Notes: a model not told the origin generated them from the sequence alone. A stretch of 64,000 nucleotides of DNA from Marivita sp. GX14005 (GCF_023370775.1 NZ_JAMCCQ010000005.1:1-64000), one strand, 5' to 3'; counted from the stretch's first letter, positions 40,384-50,077 are shown. Translations and numbers: made by a program.

Positions 40384-41199
40384 CTACGCGTGGCGGCGCA
40401 GGTGTCCCAGATAAACCAGCAGGGCAGTCACGACGATGGCGCCGCCGACCAGCATGCGGATTGTGGGTGCCTCGCCGATGAAGATCCAGACCCAGACCGG
40501 GCCGAACACGGTCTCCAGCAGCAGGAACAGGCTGACATTGACCGATGCGGTGTGCCGCGAGGCTTCGGACATCAGGTAGAACGACGCGGGCAGGACGATC
40601 AGGCTCGCGGTGGCGATGGGCCAGAGCGTTCCTTGCGTGAGCGCCGCCGCGCCCGACAAGCCAAGCGCCCACAGCCCGGCCAGCAGCGCGCCCAGCCCGA
40701 CCGCGCCGAGCAGCGGCAGTTGCGGATTGTGCCTGAGCAACGTGAAGTTGAGCGACAGGCTGAGCGCGACGCCGAGCCCGGCGCAGACACCGAGCACCGC
40801 ATCGGGGTTGAGCGCCATGTCGCCCTTGCCGGTCATGGCGATGAAGATCCCCGCGCTGACGAACAGGATGGCGATCCATGTCGCCCGCCGCGTCGCCTCT
40901 CGGTAAAGCAGCCATGACCAGAGCGCGGCGCAGATCGGCACCGTGGCCACGGCGATCAGCACCGCCGCGACGGGGGCAAGATAGATCGCGGTGGCAAAGA
41001 GCGTGGCATTGGCCGTCTGCGCGAGGATGAGCGCTGCCCCGGCGGGCGAGGCGAGCCTCGGGATCTGCCGCGCCTGACCCGTCAGCAGCGCCGCGAACAG
41101 GAAAATCGTTCCCATCGACAGCCCGCGCCACGCCACGAGCGGCGCGGCGCCGAGGCCGGACAGACGTATCAGGAGGGCGTCCGGCGTGAGTATCATCAC
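40384..41199 (-). CDS. EamA (DMT) transporter, possibly 5'-truncated by a nonsense codon
   Basis: A 271-residue EamA-type transporter with about nine or ten membrane helices in two repeats; the second ends LETVFGPVWVWIFIGEAPT. The open frame begins with GTG at 41199 (ATG at 41196), but there is no Shine-Dalgarno. Just upstream an ATG at 41229 leads in frame through four codons to TAG (41215-41217), then LAFAGV, which would complete the first membrane helix. The gene may start at the GTG or be damaged by a TGG-to-TAG change. Confidence 0.75.
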   Translation of the reverse strand: MMILTPDALLIRLSGLGAAPLVAWRGLSMGTIFLFAALLTGQARQIPRLASPAGAALILAQTANATLFATAIYLAPVAAVLIAVATVPICAALWSWLLYREATRRATWIAILFVSAGIFIAMTGKGDMALNPDAVLGVCAGLGVALSLSLNFTLLRHNPQLPLLGAVGLGALLAGLWALGLSGAAALTQGTLWPIATASLIVLPASFYLMSEASRHTASVNVSLFLLLETVFGPVWVWIFIGEAPTIRMLVGGAIVVTALLVYLGHLRRHA

Positions 41200-41239
41200 G
41201 CCAGCAAAGGCCAGCTACAGACCCTTCATGGCGGGTGCG

Positions 41240-42022
41240 TCAGCTGTAGAGAGGCGTCACGCCCATCTGCATATGCAGCGTGTTGACCGTTGTTTGATCC
41301 AGCCCCATCGCGCGGGCAAGACGATCGAGATATTGCGCCTCGGCCTCGGTATCGACGCGGATCGTCATGAGCGAGGCGGAATAGACCTGCGTGCGCAGAT
41401 GCGCCGGGGTGTCATTGGCCAGCGCGTCGGCGTCGACGTGCGCGTCAAGCTGGGTCTTGACGAAGGCGATATCATCCGCGTCGGCATCCTCGCCCACGGT
41501 TTCGAGGATCTTGGCGCGTTCGGCCTCGTCGATCCCGCCATCGGACTTGGCGGCCTGAATCATTGCGCGCAGCATGAGCGCGGCGGTTTCCTCGGCCTCT
41601 GGCGTCATCGCGCCGGACTTGGCGGCCTGATCGAGCATGCCGCCCATGTTGCGCCCGCCCATCGCGGCCATGCCGCTGGCTGCCGCGAGCATCCCGGCAA
41701 GGCCGGTCCCGCCGCCCGCTTCGGCGTCGCCCGAGGACAGAAGCCCGCGCTTTTCAGCCGTCCGCTCTGATGAACCGCCGCCCATGAGCGCGGAGAAATC
41801 GAAGCCGCCCGATTGCAGATTCTCCATCAGCCCGGAGAGCGGGTTGTCCTTGCCGCCCATCATCTGGCTCATCTGCGCCTGCATGTTGGACATCGGATTG
41901 TCGCCCTTGACCTGTGCGCCGCCCGAAAGCCCGCCCATCCCCTTGCCGCGCGTGAAGTGATCGACGCCGCGTGCGGCGGCATATCCGATGGCCATCTTGG
42001 CCAGCGTTCCCATCAAACTCAT
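41240..42022 (-). CDS. DUF533 (YebE-like, TerB-related) protein
   Basis: A 260-residue protein. The N-terminal half (to about 120) is rich in Gly and Met, with MGGKDNPLSGLMENLQSGGF; the C-terminal part is helical and resembles the DUF533/TerB fold: RAMIQAAKSDGGIDEAERAKI, with a D-G-x-I-D-E acidic motif. The function of the family is not known; membrane association is possible through MLAAASGMAAMGG. The Shine-Dalgarno GGGAGATGGAAG supports the start at 42022. Confidence 0.82.
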   Translation of the reverse strand: MSLMGTLAKMAIGYAAARGVDHFTRGKGMGGLSGGAQVKGDNPMSNMQAQMSQMMGGKDNPLSGLMENLQSGGFDFSALMGGGSSERTAEKRGLLSSGDAEAGGGTGLAGMLAAASGMAAMGGRNMGGMLDQAAKSGAMTPEAEETAALMLRAMIQAAKSDGGIDEAERAKILETVGEDADADDIAFVKTQLDAHVDADALANDTPAHLRTQVYSASLMTIRVDTEAEAQYLDRLARAMGLDQTTVNTLHMQMGVTPLYS

Positions 42023-42088
42023 CTTCCATCTCCCTCGCTATGTTGCTGGCGAGGATGACAGATTCGGACGGTCAAGGCGACTGCCCGC

Positions 42089-43507
42089 TCAGGTGCCGCA
42101 AAAGGTGGCGGTCACGACCTCTTCGGGGCGGGGGGGCTGGCGCAGATCCGCATCGGCCTCGTTCGCCTCGAAGGGCGCGGCATAGGCCGCGTTCAGGCGA
42201 TGAAAGAGCGTATCGTCGCCCTCGACGGCGGCGGCGATCATTTCCTCGATGCGGTGATTGCGCGGGATCAGCACGGGGTTGGCTTGCGCCATCATCGAAG
42301 CGGCATCCGGCTCGGTCTCAAGGCGCTTTTGCCAAAGCTCGGACCATTGATCGAACCCCGTTGGATCGGCGAAGAGGCCGCGCGCGCTGCCATCGATCAA
42401 GCCTCTGAACGTATTGGTGAAATCCGTTTCGGACGCTTCCATCAGGGCCAGAAGATCGGTGATCAGCTGCGCATCCTCGGCGCGCGGATCGGAAATCCCG
42501 ATCTTGGCGGCAAAGCGCTTCAGCCACTCGCTTCGGATCATCTCGGGCATGGTGTGGATCTGCGCGGTGAACGGCTCCACCGCCGCTTCGGGGTCGGGCA
42601 TCAGCCCAAGCAGCGCCGATGCAAGCTGCGCCATGTTCCAGACGATGATATCGGCCTGCGCGGCATAGCTGTAGCGCCCGAACCGGTCGATCGAGGAATA
42701 GACGGTCGCGGGATGGTAGCTGTCCATGAAGGCGCAGGGGCCGTAATCTATGGTCTCGCCCGAAATGGCGCAATTGTCGGTATTCATCACGCCGTGGATG
42801 AAGCCGAGCGAAAGCCACTGCGCGACTAGCGCCGCCTGCCGCCGCATGACCGCGTCGAGGAACAGCGCCGGATCGGCCGCATCGGGGTAATGCCGCGCGA
42901 CCGCGTAGTCGAAGAGCGTTTGCAGCGCGTCGTGATCACCCGTGGCGGCGATGGCCTGAAAGGTGCCGACGCGCAGATGGCTTTGCGCAACGCGCGTGAG
43001 GACCGCGCCGGGCAGGGGCCGTTCGCGGTAGACCGGCTCGCCGGTGCGCACCGCCGCCAGAGCGCGGGTCGTTGGCACGCCGAGCGCGTGCATCGCCTCG
43101 CTGACGACGTATTCGCGCAGAACCGGGCCGAGCCAGGCGCGCCCGTCGCCCATGCGTGAAAAGGGCGTGCGGCCCGAACCCTTGAGCTGGATGTCGCGGC
43201 GGATGCCGTCCGGCCCCACGGTTTCGCCCAAGAGCACTGCGCGCCCGTCGCCGAGGCGGGGGTTGTACTGGCCAAACTGGTGCCCGGCATAAAGCTGCGC
43301 AAGCGGGCTCGCGCCGTCGGGGACCCGGTTGCCGCCGAATACGGGTGCGAGATCGGCTTCATCCCAGCCGTCGATACCGATCTCGCGCGCCAGATCGGCG
43401 TTGAACGCGATGAGGCTCGGTGCTTTCACCGGGACGGGCGAAACACGGGCGAAGAAGTCCGGCGGAAGGGCGGCATAGCTGTTGTCGAAGGGAATGTGCA
43501 GGGTCAT
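42089..43507 (-). CDS. selO: Protein adenylyltransferase SelO (YdiU/UPF0061)
   Basis: A 472-residue pseudokinase-fold enzyme that transfers AMP from ATP to protein hydroxyl groups. The family strings are intact: LYAGHQFGQYNPRLGDGRA, QLKGSGRTPFSRMGDGRA, HGVMNTDNCAISGETIDYGP and, near the C-terminus, IPRNHRIEEMI. It ends in TFCGT with the conserved cysteine (selenocysteine in animal forms). The family is linked to oxidative stress response. It is upstream of DUF533 on the same strand. Confidence 0.93.
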   Translation of the reverse strand: MTLHIPFDNSYAALPPDFFARVSPVPVKAPSLIAFNADLAREIGIDGWDEADLAPVFGGNRVPDGASPLAQLYAGHQFGQYNPRLGDGRAVLLGETVGPDGIRRDIQLKGSGRTPFSRMGDGRAWLGPVLREYVVSEAMHALGVPTTRALAAVRTGEPVYRERPLPGAVLTRVAQSHLRVGTFQAIAATGDHDALQTLFDYAVARHYPDAADPALFLDAVMRRQAALVAQWLSLGFIHGVMNTDNCAISGETIDYGPCAFMDSYHPATVYSSIDRFGRYSYAAQADIIVWNMAQLASALLGLMPDPEAAVEPFTAQIHTMPEMIRSEWLKRFAAKIGISDPRAEDAQLITDLLALMEASETDFTNTFRGLIDGSARGLFADPTGFDQWSELWQKRLETEPDAASMMAQANPVLIPRNHRIEEMIAAAVEGDDTLFHRLNAAYAAPFEANEADADLRQPPRPEEVVTATFCGT

Positions 43508-43603
43508 GGCCTGAAGATAGGTCCATGCGCCGCCGATCTCCAGCCATTTGCCTTTATTCGATTGGCTCTAGCATCAAGGCTCTATTGTAAGGGAGATTTC
43601 ACG

Positions 43604-44143
43604 ATGACGGATCATAATCCATACGGGATGCAATTGAAGGATCGTCCGGAATTTTCGACCAAACCCAAGCCATTGTGTTTCGGACCGGAGGCTAGCGTCG
43701 ACGAGGCGGTTCAGGCGATGAGCGAAAAGAATTTCGGCTCGGTCGTCGTTGTCGACGAGCAGGAGAAGGTTGTCGGCATCGCCACCGAACGTGACGTGAT
43801 GCGAAAGCTGGTGGCGCAGGGGCGCGACGCCAAGACGACCAAACTGTCCGAGATCATGACGGAAAACCCGCGTCTTGCGCGCGAGACGGATGACGTGGTG
43901 GATTGGCTGCGCATCATGTCGAATGATCGCTTCCGCCGCTTGCCTGTCGTCGATGGAGAGGGGCGCATCAAGGTGATTTTCACGCAAGGCGATTTCGTCA
44001 GCTATACGTGGCCCGACCTGATCTATCAGGCGAAGGAACTGGCCAAGGCCGGCATGGCGCGCAATTATCCGGTCTGGCTGATCGGCGGCGGGGTGATGGT
44101 CTATTCGATCCTGATGATCGTCGTCGTCGGCGCGCTTCTGTAG
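43604..44143 (+). CDS. Two-CBS-domain protein with a C-terminal membrane helix
   Basis: A 179-residue protein. Two CBS motifs occupy about residues 30-140 (FGSVVVVDEQEKVVGIATERD and FRRLPVVDGEGRIKVIFTQGD), which usually bind adenine nucleotides. The last about 25 residues (WLIGGGVMVYSILMIVVVGALL in part) form a membrane anchor, an unusual addition. A GGGAG Shine-Dalgarno precedes the ATG at 43604. Its stop abuts the stop of the acetyltransferase on the other strand. Confidence 0.85.
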   Translation: MTDHNPYGMQLKDRPEFSTKPKPLCFGPEASVDEAVQAMSEKNFGSVVVVDEQEKVVGIATERDVMRKLVAQGRDAKTTKLSEIMTENPRLARETDDVVDWLRIMSNDRFRRLPVVDGEGRIKVIFTQGDFVSYTWPDLIYQAKELAKAGMARNYPVWLIGGGVMVYSILMIVVVGALL

Positions 44144-44590
44144 TCAGAGCACCCGCGACATGAGTCGGTAGCCGTCGCGGGGCTGGAACCGGGCGCGGGC
44201 ATAGAAGCGGCTCAGGGTGTCGTCGTCGCGGCGCGCTTCGAGGTGGAGAGCATGGATGCCGCCCTCGCGCAGCGCCTTGGCCAGCGCGTCCAGCGCTTCG
44301 CCTCCCATACCGCGCTTGCGAACCGCGCGGCGGATGAACAACTCGTCGATCATCGCGTCGAGCCCGCCGAATTCGACCGACCAGCCGAAGGACAGCGCGA
44401 CATATCCCACCGGCGCGCGGCGCGGGCCGATGAGCCAGATCGCGCCATGCGGGCTGCCTTCGAGCAGCGGCGCGATCGCATCGTGCTGATGTTCGGGCGT
44501 GGTGCCGAAGCCCTGTTCTTCGTGAAAGGCGGCGACGAGCGGCAGGAGTTTCGGTAGATCCTCGGGCGCGGCCAGATGCAGCGATCTCAT
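44144..44590 (-). CDS. GNAT-family N-acetyltransferase
   Basis: A 148-residue GNAT protein. The acetyl-CoA-binding motif is VRKRGMGGEALDALAKAL, preceded by the strand IDELFIRRA and followed by ALHLEARRDDDTLSRFYARARF. I chose the ATG at 44590, which overlaps the stop of the nucleoside hydrolase (ATGA), so the two are coupled. Substrate unknown. Confidence 0.85.
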   Translation of the reverse strand: MRSLHLAAPEDLPKLLPLVAAFHEEQGFGTTPEHQHDAIAPLLEGSPHGAIWLIGPRRAPVGYVALSFGWSVEFGGLDAMIDELFIRRAVRKRGMGGEALDALAKALREGGIHALHLEARRDDDTLSRFYARARFQPRDGYRLMSRVL

Positions 44591-45528
44591 AGCCGCGCGA
44601 TCCGGTCCGTCAGCAGGGTGAAGAAGCCGTCCGCATCCAGATCGCCCATGAAGGTCGCGTTGGGCGCACGGTCCGTCACGCGCCACCAGTCGGCGACGGT
44701 CATGCCGAGAGTCAGATCGGATACGGTTTCGATCTCGACATTGATGTGCCGCCCGGAGAAAAGCTCGGGCGCGATGAGATAGGCGGTTACGCAAGGATCG
44801 TGCAGCGGCGCGCCGTCACTGCCGTATTTCTCCTTGTCGAACCGTTCGAAGAAATCCGTCATCTCGGCCACTGTGACCCCGACAGGGGTATCGAGCGCGC
44901 GGAAGGCGTCGTTGCGCGGTTTCGTCACCAGCGCCTTGTGGGTCACGTCAAGCGGCATGACGGTGATCGGTGCGCCACAGCCGAAGACGATCTTCGCGGC
45001 ATCGGGATCGACATAGATGTTGAATTCGGCGGTCGGGGTGATGTTGCCGACCTCGAAATAAGCGCCGCCCATCAACACGATCTCTTCGATCCGCCCGGCG
45101 ATATCGGGAGCGCGTTCCAGCGCCACGGCGATATTGGTGAGAGGCCCGAGCGGGCAGAGCGTGACCGTTCCCGGGGGCTCGGCGCGCAGCGTGTCGATGA
45201 TGAAATCGACGGCATGAGTATCCTGCAACGCCATCACCGGATCGGGCAGCACCGGGCCGTCGAGCCCGGTCTTGCCGTGAACATGCTCTGCCGTGACCAG
45301 CTTGCGCGAGATGGGCGCATCGCAACCCGCAAAGACACGCATGTCGGTCCGGCCTGCCAGTTCGCAGACGATCCGGGCATTTTTCTGAGTGAGCGCGAGC
45401 GGCACGTTGCCCGCCACGGCGGTGATGCCCAGCACCTCGATCTCGTCGGGGGAAGCGAGGGCGAGCAGGATGGCGACGGCGTCGTCCTGGCCGGGATCGG
45501 TGTCGATGATGATCTTGCGCGGTGCCAT
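44587..45528 (-). CDS. Nucleoside hydrolase (inosine-uridine preferring family)
   Basis: A 313-residue hydrolase that splits nucleosides into ribose and base. The calcium-binding DTDPGQDDAVAIL motif is at the N-terminus, with LTNIAVAL, VLMGGAYFEVGN and AEFNIYVDPDAA further on, and HDPCVTAYL near the end. I chose the ATG at 45528, which has an AAGGAGG Shine-Dalgarno; a longer frame to 45558 has none. Purine or pyrimidine preference is not clear from sequence. Confidence 0.9.
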   Translation of the reverse strand: MAPRKIIIDTDPGQDDAVAILLALASPDEIEVLGITAVAGNVPLALTQKNARIVCELAGRTDMRVFAGCDAPISRKLVTAEHVHGKTGLDGPVLPDPVMALQDTHAVDFIIDTLRAEPPGTVTLCPLGPLTNIAVALERAPDIAGRIEEIVLMGGAYFEVGNITPTAEFNIYVDPDAAKIVFGCGAPITVMPLDVTHKALVTKPRNDAFRALDTPVGVTVAEMTDFFERFDKEKYGSDGAPLHDPCVTAYLIAPELFSGRHINVEIETVSDLTLGMTVADWWRVTDRAPNATFMGDLDADGFFTLLTDRIARL

Positions 45529-45695
45529 ATTCGCCTCCTTGGTGGTGCCTCGTCGCATGCGGATCGGGCGGGATCAAGCGGCATCATCGGCCTCTGGCGA
45601 GGCTTTGCCGCCGCGCCCTGCGGTTTGCGTTGCAGGCTGGCACGCGCGTGCTAGGCTCACCCCGGAATGGGCGATCCGAGGTTTACTTTGCCTCG

Positions 45696-45707
45696 GTTAG
45701 CGCTAAC
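45696..45707. promoter_or_regulatory. LacI-type operator upstream of zwf (GTTAGCGCTAAC)
   Basis: A perfect 12-bp palindrome 38-49 nt before the zwf ATG. It shares TTAGCGCTAA with the operator at 4978-4989 and the AGCGCT core with all three agl sites, which suggests the same or a related LacI-type regulator. Confidence 0.65.
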
Positions 45708-45744
45708 AAGATCGCAAACGCAGCAGAATCGAAAGGATTTCGCC

Positions 45745-47199
45745 ATGGTATCCCGCGTCATTCCCGTAGACCCGTTCGATCTGGTGATCTTTGGCGGAAC
45801 CGGCGATCTTGCGCGGCGGAAGATCCTGCCGGGGCTGTTTCGCCGGTTCTGCGCCGGGCAAATCCCGGACGGATCGCAGATCATCGGGGCGGCGCGCTCG
45901 GAACTCGACGATGCCGGGTATCGGGACATGGCATCGGAGGCGATTGCGGAATTCGGCGGCGACCGGGCTTGCGACAGCGGCACGCTCGATGCCTTTCTGA
46001 AGATCGTTCATTACGTCGCGACGGATGCGCAGGGCGATGGCGGCTGGTCCGAGATCAACGAAAAGCTGCGCAGCGATCGCGTGCGGGCCTTCTATTTCTC
46101 GGTCGGGCCTTCGCTCTTCGGGGCACTTGCTGAACGGCTGCACCGTTTCGGACTGGCGACGCCAGACAGCCGGATCGTGGTGGAAAAGCCGTTCGGGCAT
46201 GATCTGCAAAGCGCCCGCGCGCTCAATGCTACGCTGGCAGAGCATTTCGACGAGACGCAAATCTACCGGATCGATCATTATCTCGGCAAGGAGACCGTGC
46301 AGAACCTGATGGCGGTGCGTTTCGGCAACATGTTGTTCGAACCGCTTTGGAATTCGCAATATGTCGATCACATCCAGATCACGGTTGCGGAAACCGTCGG
46401 CGTGAGCGGTCGCGGCAGCTATTACGACAAGTCGGGCGCGATGCGTGACATGATGCAGAACCACCTCATGCAGCTGTTGTGCCTGATCGCGATGGAGCCG
46501 CCTGCGAAGTTCGAGCCAGACGCGGTGCGCGACGAAAAGCTCAAGGTGATCCGCGCCCTGGAGCCGGTGGAGCCGCACCATATCGTGCGCGGGCAATACA
46601 CCGCGACGAAAGACGAGCCGGGCTATCGCGAGGATGTGGAGAACCCACGCTCGCGCACTGAAAGTTTCATCGCCATGAGGTGCCACATTTCGAATTGGCG
46701 CTGGGCGGGAACGCCGTTCTATCTGCGAACGGGCAAGAGGCTCAAGGCGCGCAATTCCGAGATCGCGGTGGTCTTCAAGGATGCCCCCCATTCGATCTTC
46801 GGAGCCGATGCCGGTCGGCATCGCAATGTGCTTGCCATCCGGCTGCAGCCGAACGAGGGCATGACTCTGGACGTGACGATCAAGGAGCCTGGACCGGGGG
46901 GGATGCGGTTGCTCGATGTGCCGCTCGACATGAGCTTCGCCGAAGCGCTCGGCCCGGAGGCCGAGGAAGCGCCGGATGCCTATGAGCGGCTCATCATGGA
47001 CGTGATCCGGGGCAACCAGACGCTCTTCATGCGCGGCGACGAGGTCGAGGCGGCATGGGCCTGGACCGATCCGCTGATCGCGGGCTGGGAGGATCGCAAT
47101 GACGTGCCCAAGGAATACGATGCGGGCAGTTCCGGCCCCGAAGATGCGCTGATGCTGATGCATCGCGATGGCCGGAAGTGGCGGGAGATCAAGGCGTAA
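45745..47199 (+). CDS. zwf: Glucose-6-phosphate 1-dehydrogenase
   Basis: A 484-residue enzyme that oxidises glucose 6-phosphate to 6-phosphogluconolactone, the entry to the Entner-Doudoroff and pentose phosphate routes. It has the coenzyme motif IFGGTGDLARRK (residues 15-26) and the substrate motif RIDHYLGKE with the catalytic histidine. I chose the ATG at 45745 (AAAGGA Shine-Dalgarno). It leads zwf-pgl-pgi. Confidence 0.95.
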   Translation: MVSRVIPVDPFDLVIFGGTGDLARRKILPGLFRRFCAGQIPDGSQIIGAARSELDDAGYRDMASEAIAEFGGDRACDSGTLDAFLKIVHYVATDAQGDGGWSEINEKLRSDRVRAFYFSVGPSLFGALAERLHRFGLATPDSRIVVEKPFGHDLQSARALNATLAEHFDETQIYRIDHYLGKETVQNLMAVRFGNMLFEPLWNSQYVDHIQITVAETVGVSGRGSYYDKSGAMRDMMQNHLMQLLCLIAMEPPAKFEPDAVRDEKLKVIRALEPVEPHHIVRGQYTATKDEPGYREDVENPRSRTESFIAMRCHISNWRWAGTPFYLRTGKRLKARNSEIAVVFKDAPHSIFGADAGRHRNVLAIRLQPNEGMTLDVTIKEPGPGGMRLLDVPLDMSFAEALGPEAEEAPDAYERLIMDVIRGNQTLFMRGDEVEAAWAWTDPLIAGWEDRNDVPKEYDAGSSGPEDALMLMHRDGRKWREIKA

Positions 47200-47331
47200 G
47201 GCGCATGGGCGCGCCCGAGGGCGGCCCGTGTCGGCGTGACGAAAGATCAAGGGTTGAACCGTCCGCCCCCCTGCGGTGTGATGGTGGCCGACACACGCAA
47301 GAGCCGTTGAAAACTGACGGGGGATGAGGCC

Positions 47332-48009
47332 ATGAGCTTTGATTTGCAGACCTATCCGGACAGGGAGATGCTGACGATTCACCTGGCGAACAAGCTGTCG
47401 GGCGATCTGCGCATGATCCTGCAACATGAAGATCGCGCGGTTCTTGCGGTGCCGGGCGGCACATCGCCGGGGCCGGTCTTCGACGATCTGTGCGCCGCGA
47501 ATCTCGATTGGAGCCGGGTCGATGTGGTGCTGACGGATGAACGCTGGGTGCCCGAGGACAGCCCGCGCTCGAACACCCGTCTGATCCGCGAGCGTTTGCT
47601 GGTGGAACGGGCGGCGGAGGCGCGGCTGCTGCCGCTTCACCGCCCGGTGGCCGAACCGGAGGATGCGCTGGACGCGTTGCAGGCGGAAATCGAAGAGCGG
47701 TTGCCGCTTTCGGTCGTGCTTCTTGGTATGGGTGAGGACATGCACACCGCGTCGATCTTTCCCGGTGCCGATCAGCTGGAAACCGCGCTGTCGCCGGATG
47801 CGCCGACGCTTCTGGCGATGCGCGCGCCTGGCGCGCCAGAGCCGCGCATCACCTTCAGTGCGCGGGTTTTGAACGATGCGATGCGCAAGCATGTGCTGAT
47901 TTTCGGAAAGGAAAAGCGCGAGGCGCTCGAACGGGCGGATGGGCTTTCACCCGAAGAAGCGCCGATCAACGCGGTTCTCGATCAGGCCATTGTGCATTGG
48001 GCGGAGTAG
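47332..48009 (+). CDS. pgl: 6-phosphogluconolactonase
   Basis: A 225-residue lactonase of the NagB-like DevB type. It has [32 protein letters not shown] and [16 protein letters not shown], all family motifs. It hydrolyses the product of Zwf to 6-phosphogluconate. The 132 bp between zwf and pgl holds no gene and no clear terminator. pgi starts 5 nt after its stop. Confidence 0.94.
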   Translation: MSFDLQTYPDREMLTIHLANKLSGDLRMILQHEDRAVLAVPGGTSPGPVFDDLCAANLDWSRVDVVLTDERWVPEDSPRSNTRLIRERLLVERAAEARLLPLHRPVAEPEDALDALQAEIEERLPLSVVLLGMGEDMHTASIFPGADQLETALSPDAPTLLAMRAPGAPEPRITFSARVLNDAMRKHVLIFGKEKREALERADGLSPEEAPINAVLDQAIVHWAE

Positions 48010-48014
48010 GCGGC

Positions 48015-49598
48015 ATGTGGGGTGACTTGAAGCGGGTTGCAGAGGAAGGGCGGGAGCGATCGATCCTCGGGCTTTTCGAAACGGATGCGGACCGGGCGGA
48101 AGCGTTCAGCGTTACCGCGCTGGACATGCTTTTCGATTATTCCAAAACCCAGATCGATGCCGCAACGCGCGACGTTCTGCTCGATCTGGCACGCGGCGCG
48201 GATGTCGAGGCGCGGCGCGAGGCCATGTTCAGCGGCGCGGCCATCAACGAGACCGAGGGCCGCGCGGTGCTGCATACCGCGCTGCGCAATCTCGATGGCG
48301 GGCCGGTCGAGGTGGACGGGCGGGACGTGATGCCCGGCGTTCTGGATACGCTGGCGCGGATGGAGGCGCTGGCCGAGGAGGTGCGGGGGTCCGATGTCAC
48401 CGATGTGGTGAATATCGGCATCGGCGGCTCCGATCTTGGCCCGGCAATGGCCTATCTTGCGCTGTCGCCCTATCGCGACGGGCCGCGCTGTCATTTCGTA
48501 TCGAACGTGGATGCGGCGGATATCGCCGACACGCTGCGCGGGTGCGATCCAAAGAAGACGCTTTTCATCGTCGCATCCAAGACCTTCACTACCATCGAGA
48601 CGATGACCAACGCGCGCACGGCGCGGGCATGGCTGTCGGATCAAGGCGTCAGCGCCGACGGGCGGTTCATCGCGCTGTCCTCCAATCAGGAGGAGGCGGC
48701 CGAGTGGGGGATACCGCCCAAGCGGGTGCTGGGCTTCGCCGATTGGGTCGGCGGGCGCTATTCGGTCTGGGGGCCGATCGGACTGTCGCTGATGATCGCC
48801 ATCGGGCCGCAGGCGTTCCGCGCCTTCCTGCGCGGCGGGCAGGCGATGGACCGGCATTTTCGCGCCGCCGATCTGGCCGACAACATGCCGGTGATGCTGG
48901 CGCTTGTCGGCATCTGGCACAATCAGGGGCTGGGCCATGCAACGCGCGCCGTGCTGCCCTATGAGAACCGCTTGGCGCGGCTGCCGGCCTATCTGCAACA
49001 GCTCGAGATGGAGAGTAACGGTAAGTCGGTCGCGATGGATGGCAGCAATCTTCCGGTCGAGTCCGGCCCCGTGGTCTGGGGCGAGCCGGGGACCAACGGG
49101 CAGCATGCGTTCTATCAGCTGATCCATCAGGGCACGCGGGTGATCCCCTGCGAATTCATGGTCGCCGCCGAAGGGCATGAGCCCGAATTGCGCCATCACC
49201 ACGAGCTGCTGATCGCCAATTGCCTTGCGCAATCCGAAGCGCTGATGCGCGGCCGGTCGCTTGAAGAGGCGCGCCGTTTGATGGCGGAAAAGGGGCTTTC
49301 GGGCAAGGAACTGGAACGGCAGGCGCGGCACCGGGTGTTTCCGGGCAATCGGCCCTCGACCACGCTGATGCTGCCGAAACTGACGCCCGAGACGCTGGGC
49401 CAGATCATTGCGCTTTACGAACATCGCGTGTTTGTCGAGGGTGTGATCCTGGGGATCAACTCCTTCGATCAATGGGGGGTGGAGCTTGGCAAGGAACTGG
49501 CGACCTCGCTCGGACCGGTGGTCAGCGGGGAAAGGCCGGCGGACGGCAAGGACGCCAGCACGCGGGCGCTGGTGGAGTATGTAAAGCGCTATTCCTGA
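48015..49598 (+). CDS. pgi: Glucose-6-phosphate isomerase
   Basis: A 527-residue enzyme that interconverts glucose 6-phosphate and fructose 6-phosphate. Motifs are [38 protein letters not shown], the catalytic region [18 protein letters not shown], and [12 protein letters not shown] near the C-terminus. It starts 5 nt after pgl. Its 3' end overlaps the thioesterase gene on the other strand by 10 nt. Confidence 0.95.
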   Translation: MWGDLKRVAEEGRERSILGLFETDADRAEAFSVTALDMLFDYSKTQIDAATRDVLLDLARGADVEARREAMFSGAAINETEGRAVLHTALRNLDGGPVEVDGRDVMPGVLDTLARMEALAEEVRGSDVTDVVNIGIGGSDLGPAMAYLALSPYRDGPRCHFVSNVDAADIADTLRGCDPKKTLFIVASKTFTTIETMTNARTARAWLSDQGVSADGRFIALSSNQEEAAEWGIPPKRVLGFADWVGGRYSVWGPIGLSLMIAIGPQAFRAFLRGGQAMDRHFRAADLADNMPVMLALVGIWHNQGLGHATRAVLPYENRLARLPAYLQQLEMESNGKSVAMDGSNLPVESGPVVWGEPGTNGQHAFYQLIHQGTRVIPCEFMVAAEGHEPELRHHHELLIANCLAQSEALMRGRSLEEARRLMAEKGLSGKELERQARHRVFPGNRPSTTLMLPKLTPETLGQIIALYEHRVFVEGVILGINSFDQWGVELGKELATSLGPVVSGERPADGKDASTRALVEYVKRYS

Positions 49599-50077
49599 TC
49601 GCGCGGCACGCCATCGACTTGATGGAAATGATCGCGGATCGCCTGCGGGATCGGCATCTTGCCCGACCCGTCCGGGCGAAGAAGAACGATCACGCCCCGA
49701 AACGCCGCGCGCTGCGTGCCGCCGGACCAGACCTCCTGAGCCATGGTGAAACTGCTCGTCCGGTAGGCGACGGTTTTCGACGTGATCACATAAGGCTCAT
49801 CGGCGTGCATTTCCTTGAGCCAGTCCAGCTCCCCGCGCCTGATGACGATGCGCGGCTCGGCCTCCGCGTCGCGGTAGCGTGAGAGGCCGATATGCTTGAA
49901 ATAGGCGACGCGGGCGATCTCGAACCATGTCAGGTAGGCCACGTTATTCACATGGCCGAGCGGGTCGAGTTCTGAAAAGCGCACGCGGTCGACATGGGCG
50001 AGCGGCCACGGTTCGGCCAAGTCGGCGGCGCGTTGCTGTTCGGGCGAGAGAGGGGTGAGGAAGGGCAGATCGGTCAT
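49589..50077 (-). CDS. Hotdog-fold acyl-CoA thioesterase
   Basis: A 162-residue protein of the 4-hydroxybenzoyl-CoA thioesterase type. The active-site region reads [22 protein letters not shown], with the conserved Asp and the LGHVNN string. The start is uncertain: the ATG at 50077 gives a family-like length but has a weak Shine-Dalgarno; the ATG at 50146, preceded by GAAGG, would add a basic 23-residue N-terminus. Substrate unknown. Confidence 0.8.
   Translation of the reverse strand: MTDLPFLTPLSPEQQRAADLAEPWPLAHVDRVRFSELDPLGHVNNVAYLTWFEIARVAYFKHIGLSRYRDAEAEPRIVIRRGELDWLKEMHADEPYVITSKTVAYRTSSFTMAQEVWSGGTQRAAFRGVIVLLRPDGSGKMPIPQAIRDHFHQVDGVPRDQE

Noticed and set aside
45703-47892. Open frame of about 730 codons antisense to zwf and pgl
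   Set aside because: Arg/His-rich and without motifs; zwf and pgl on the sense strand are certain.
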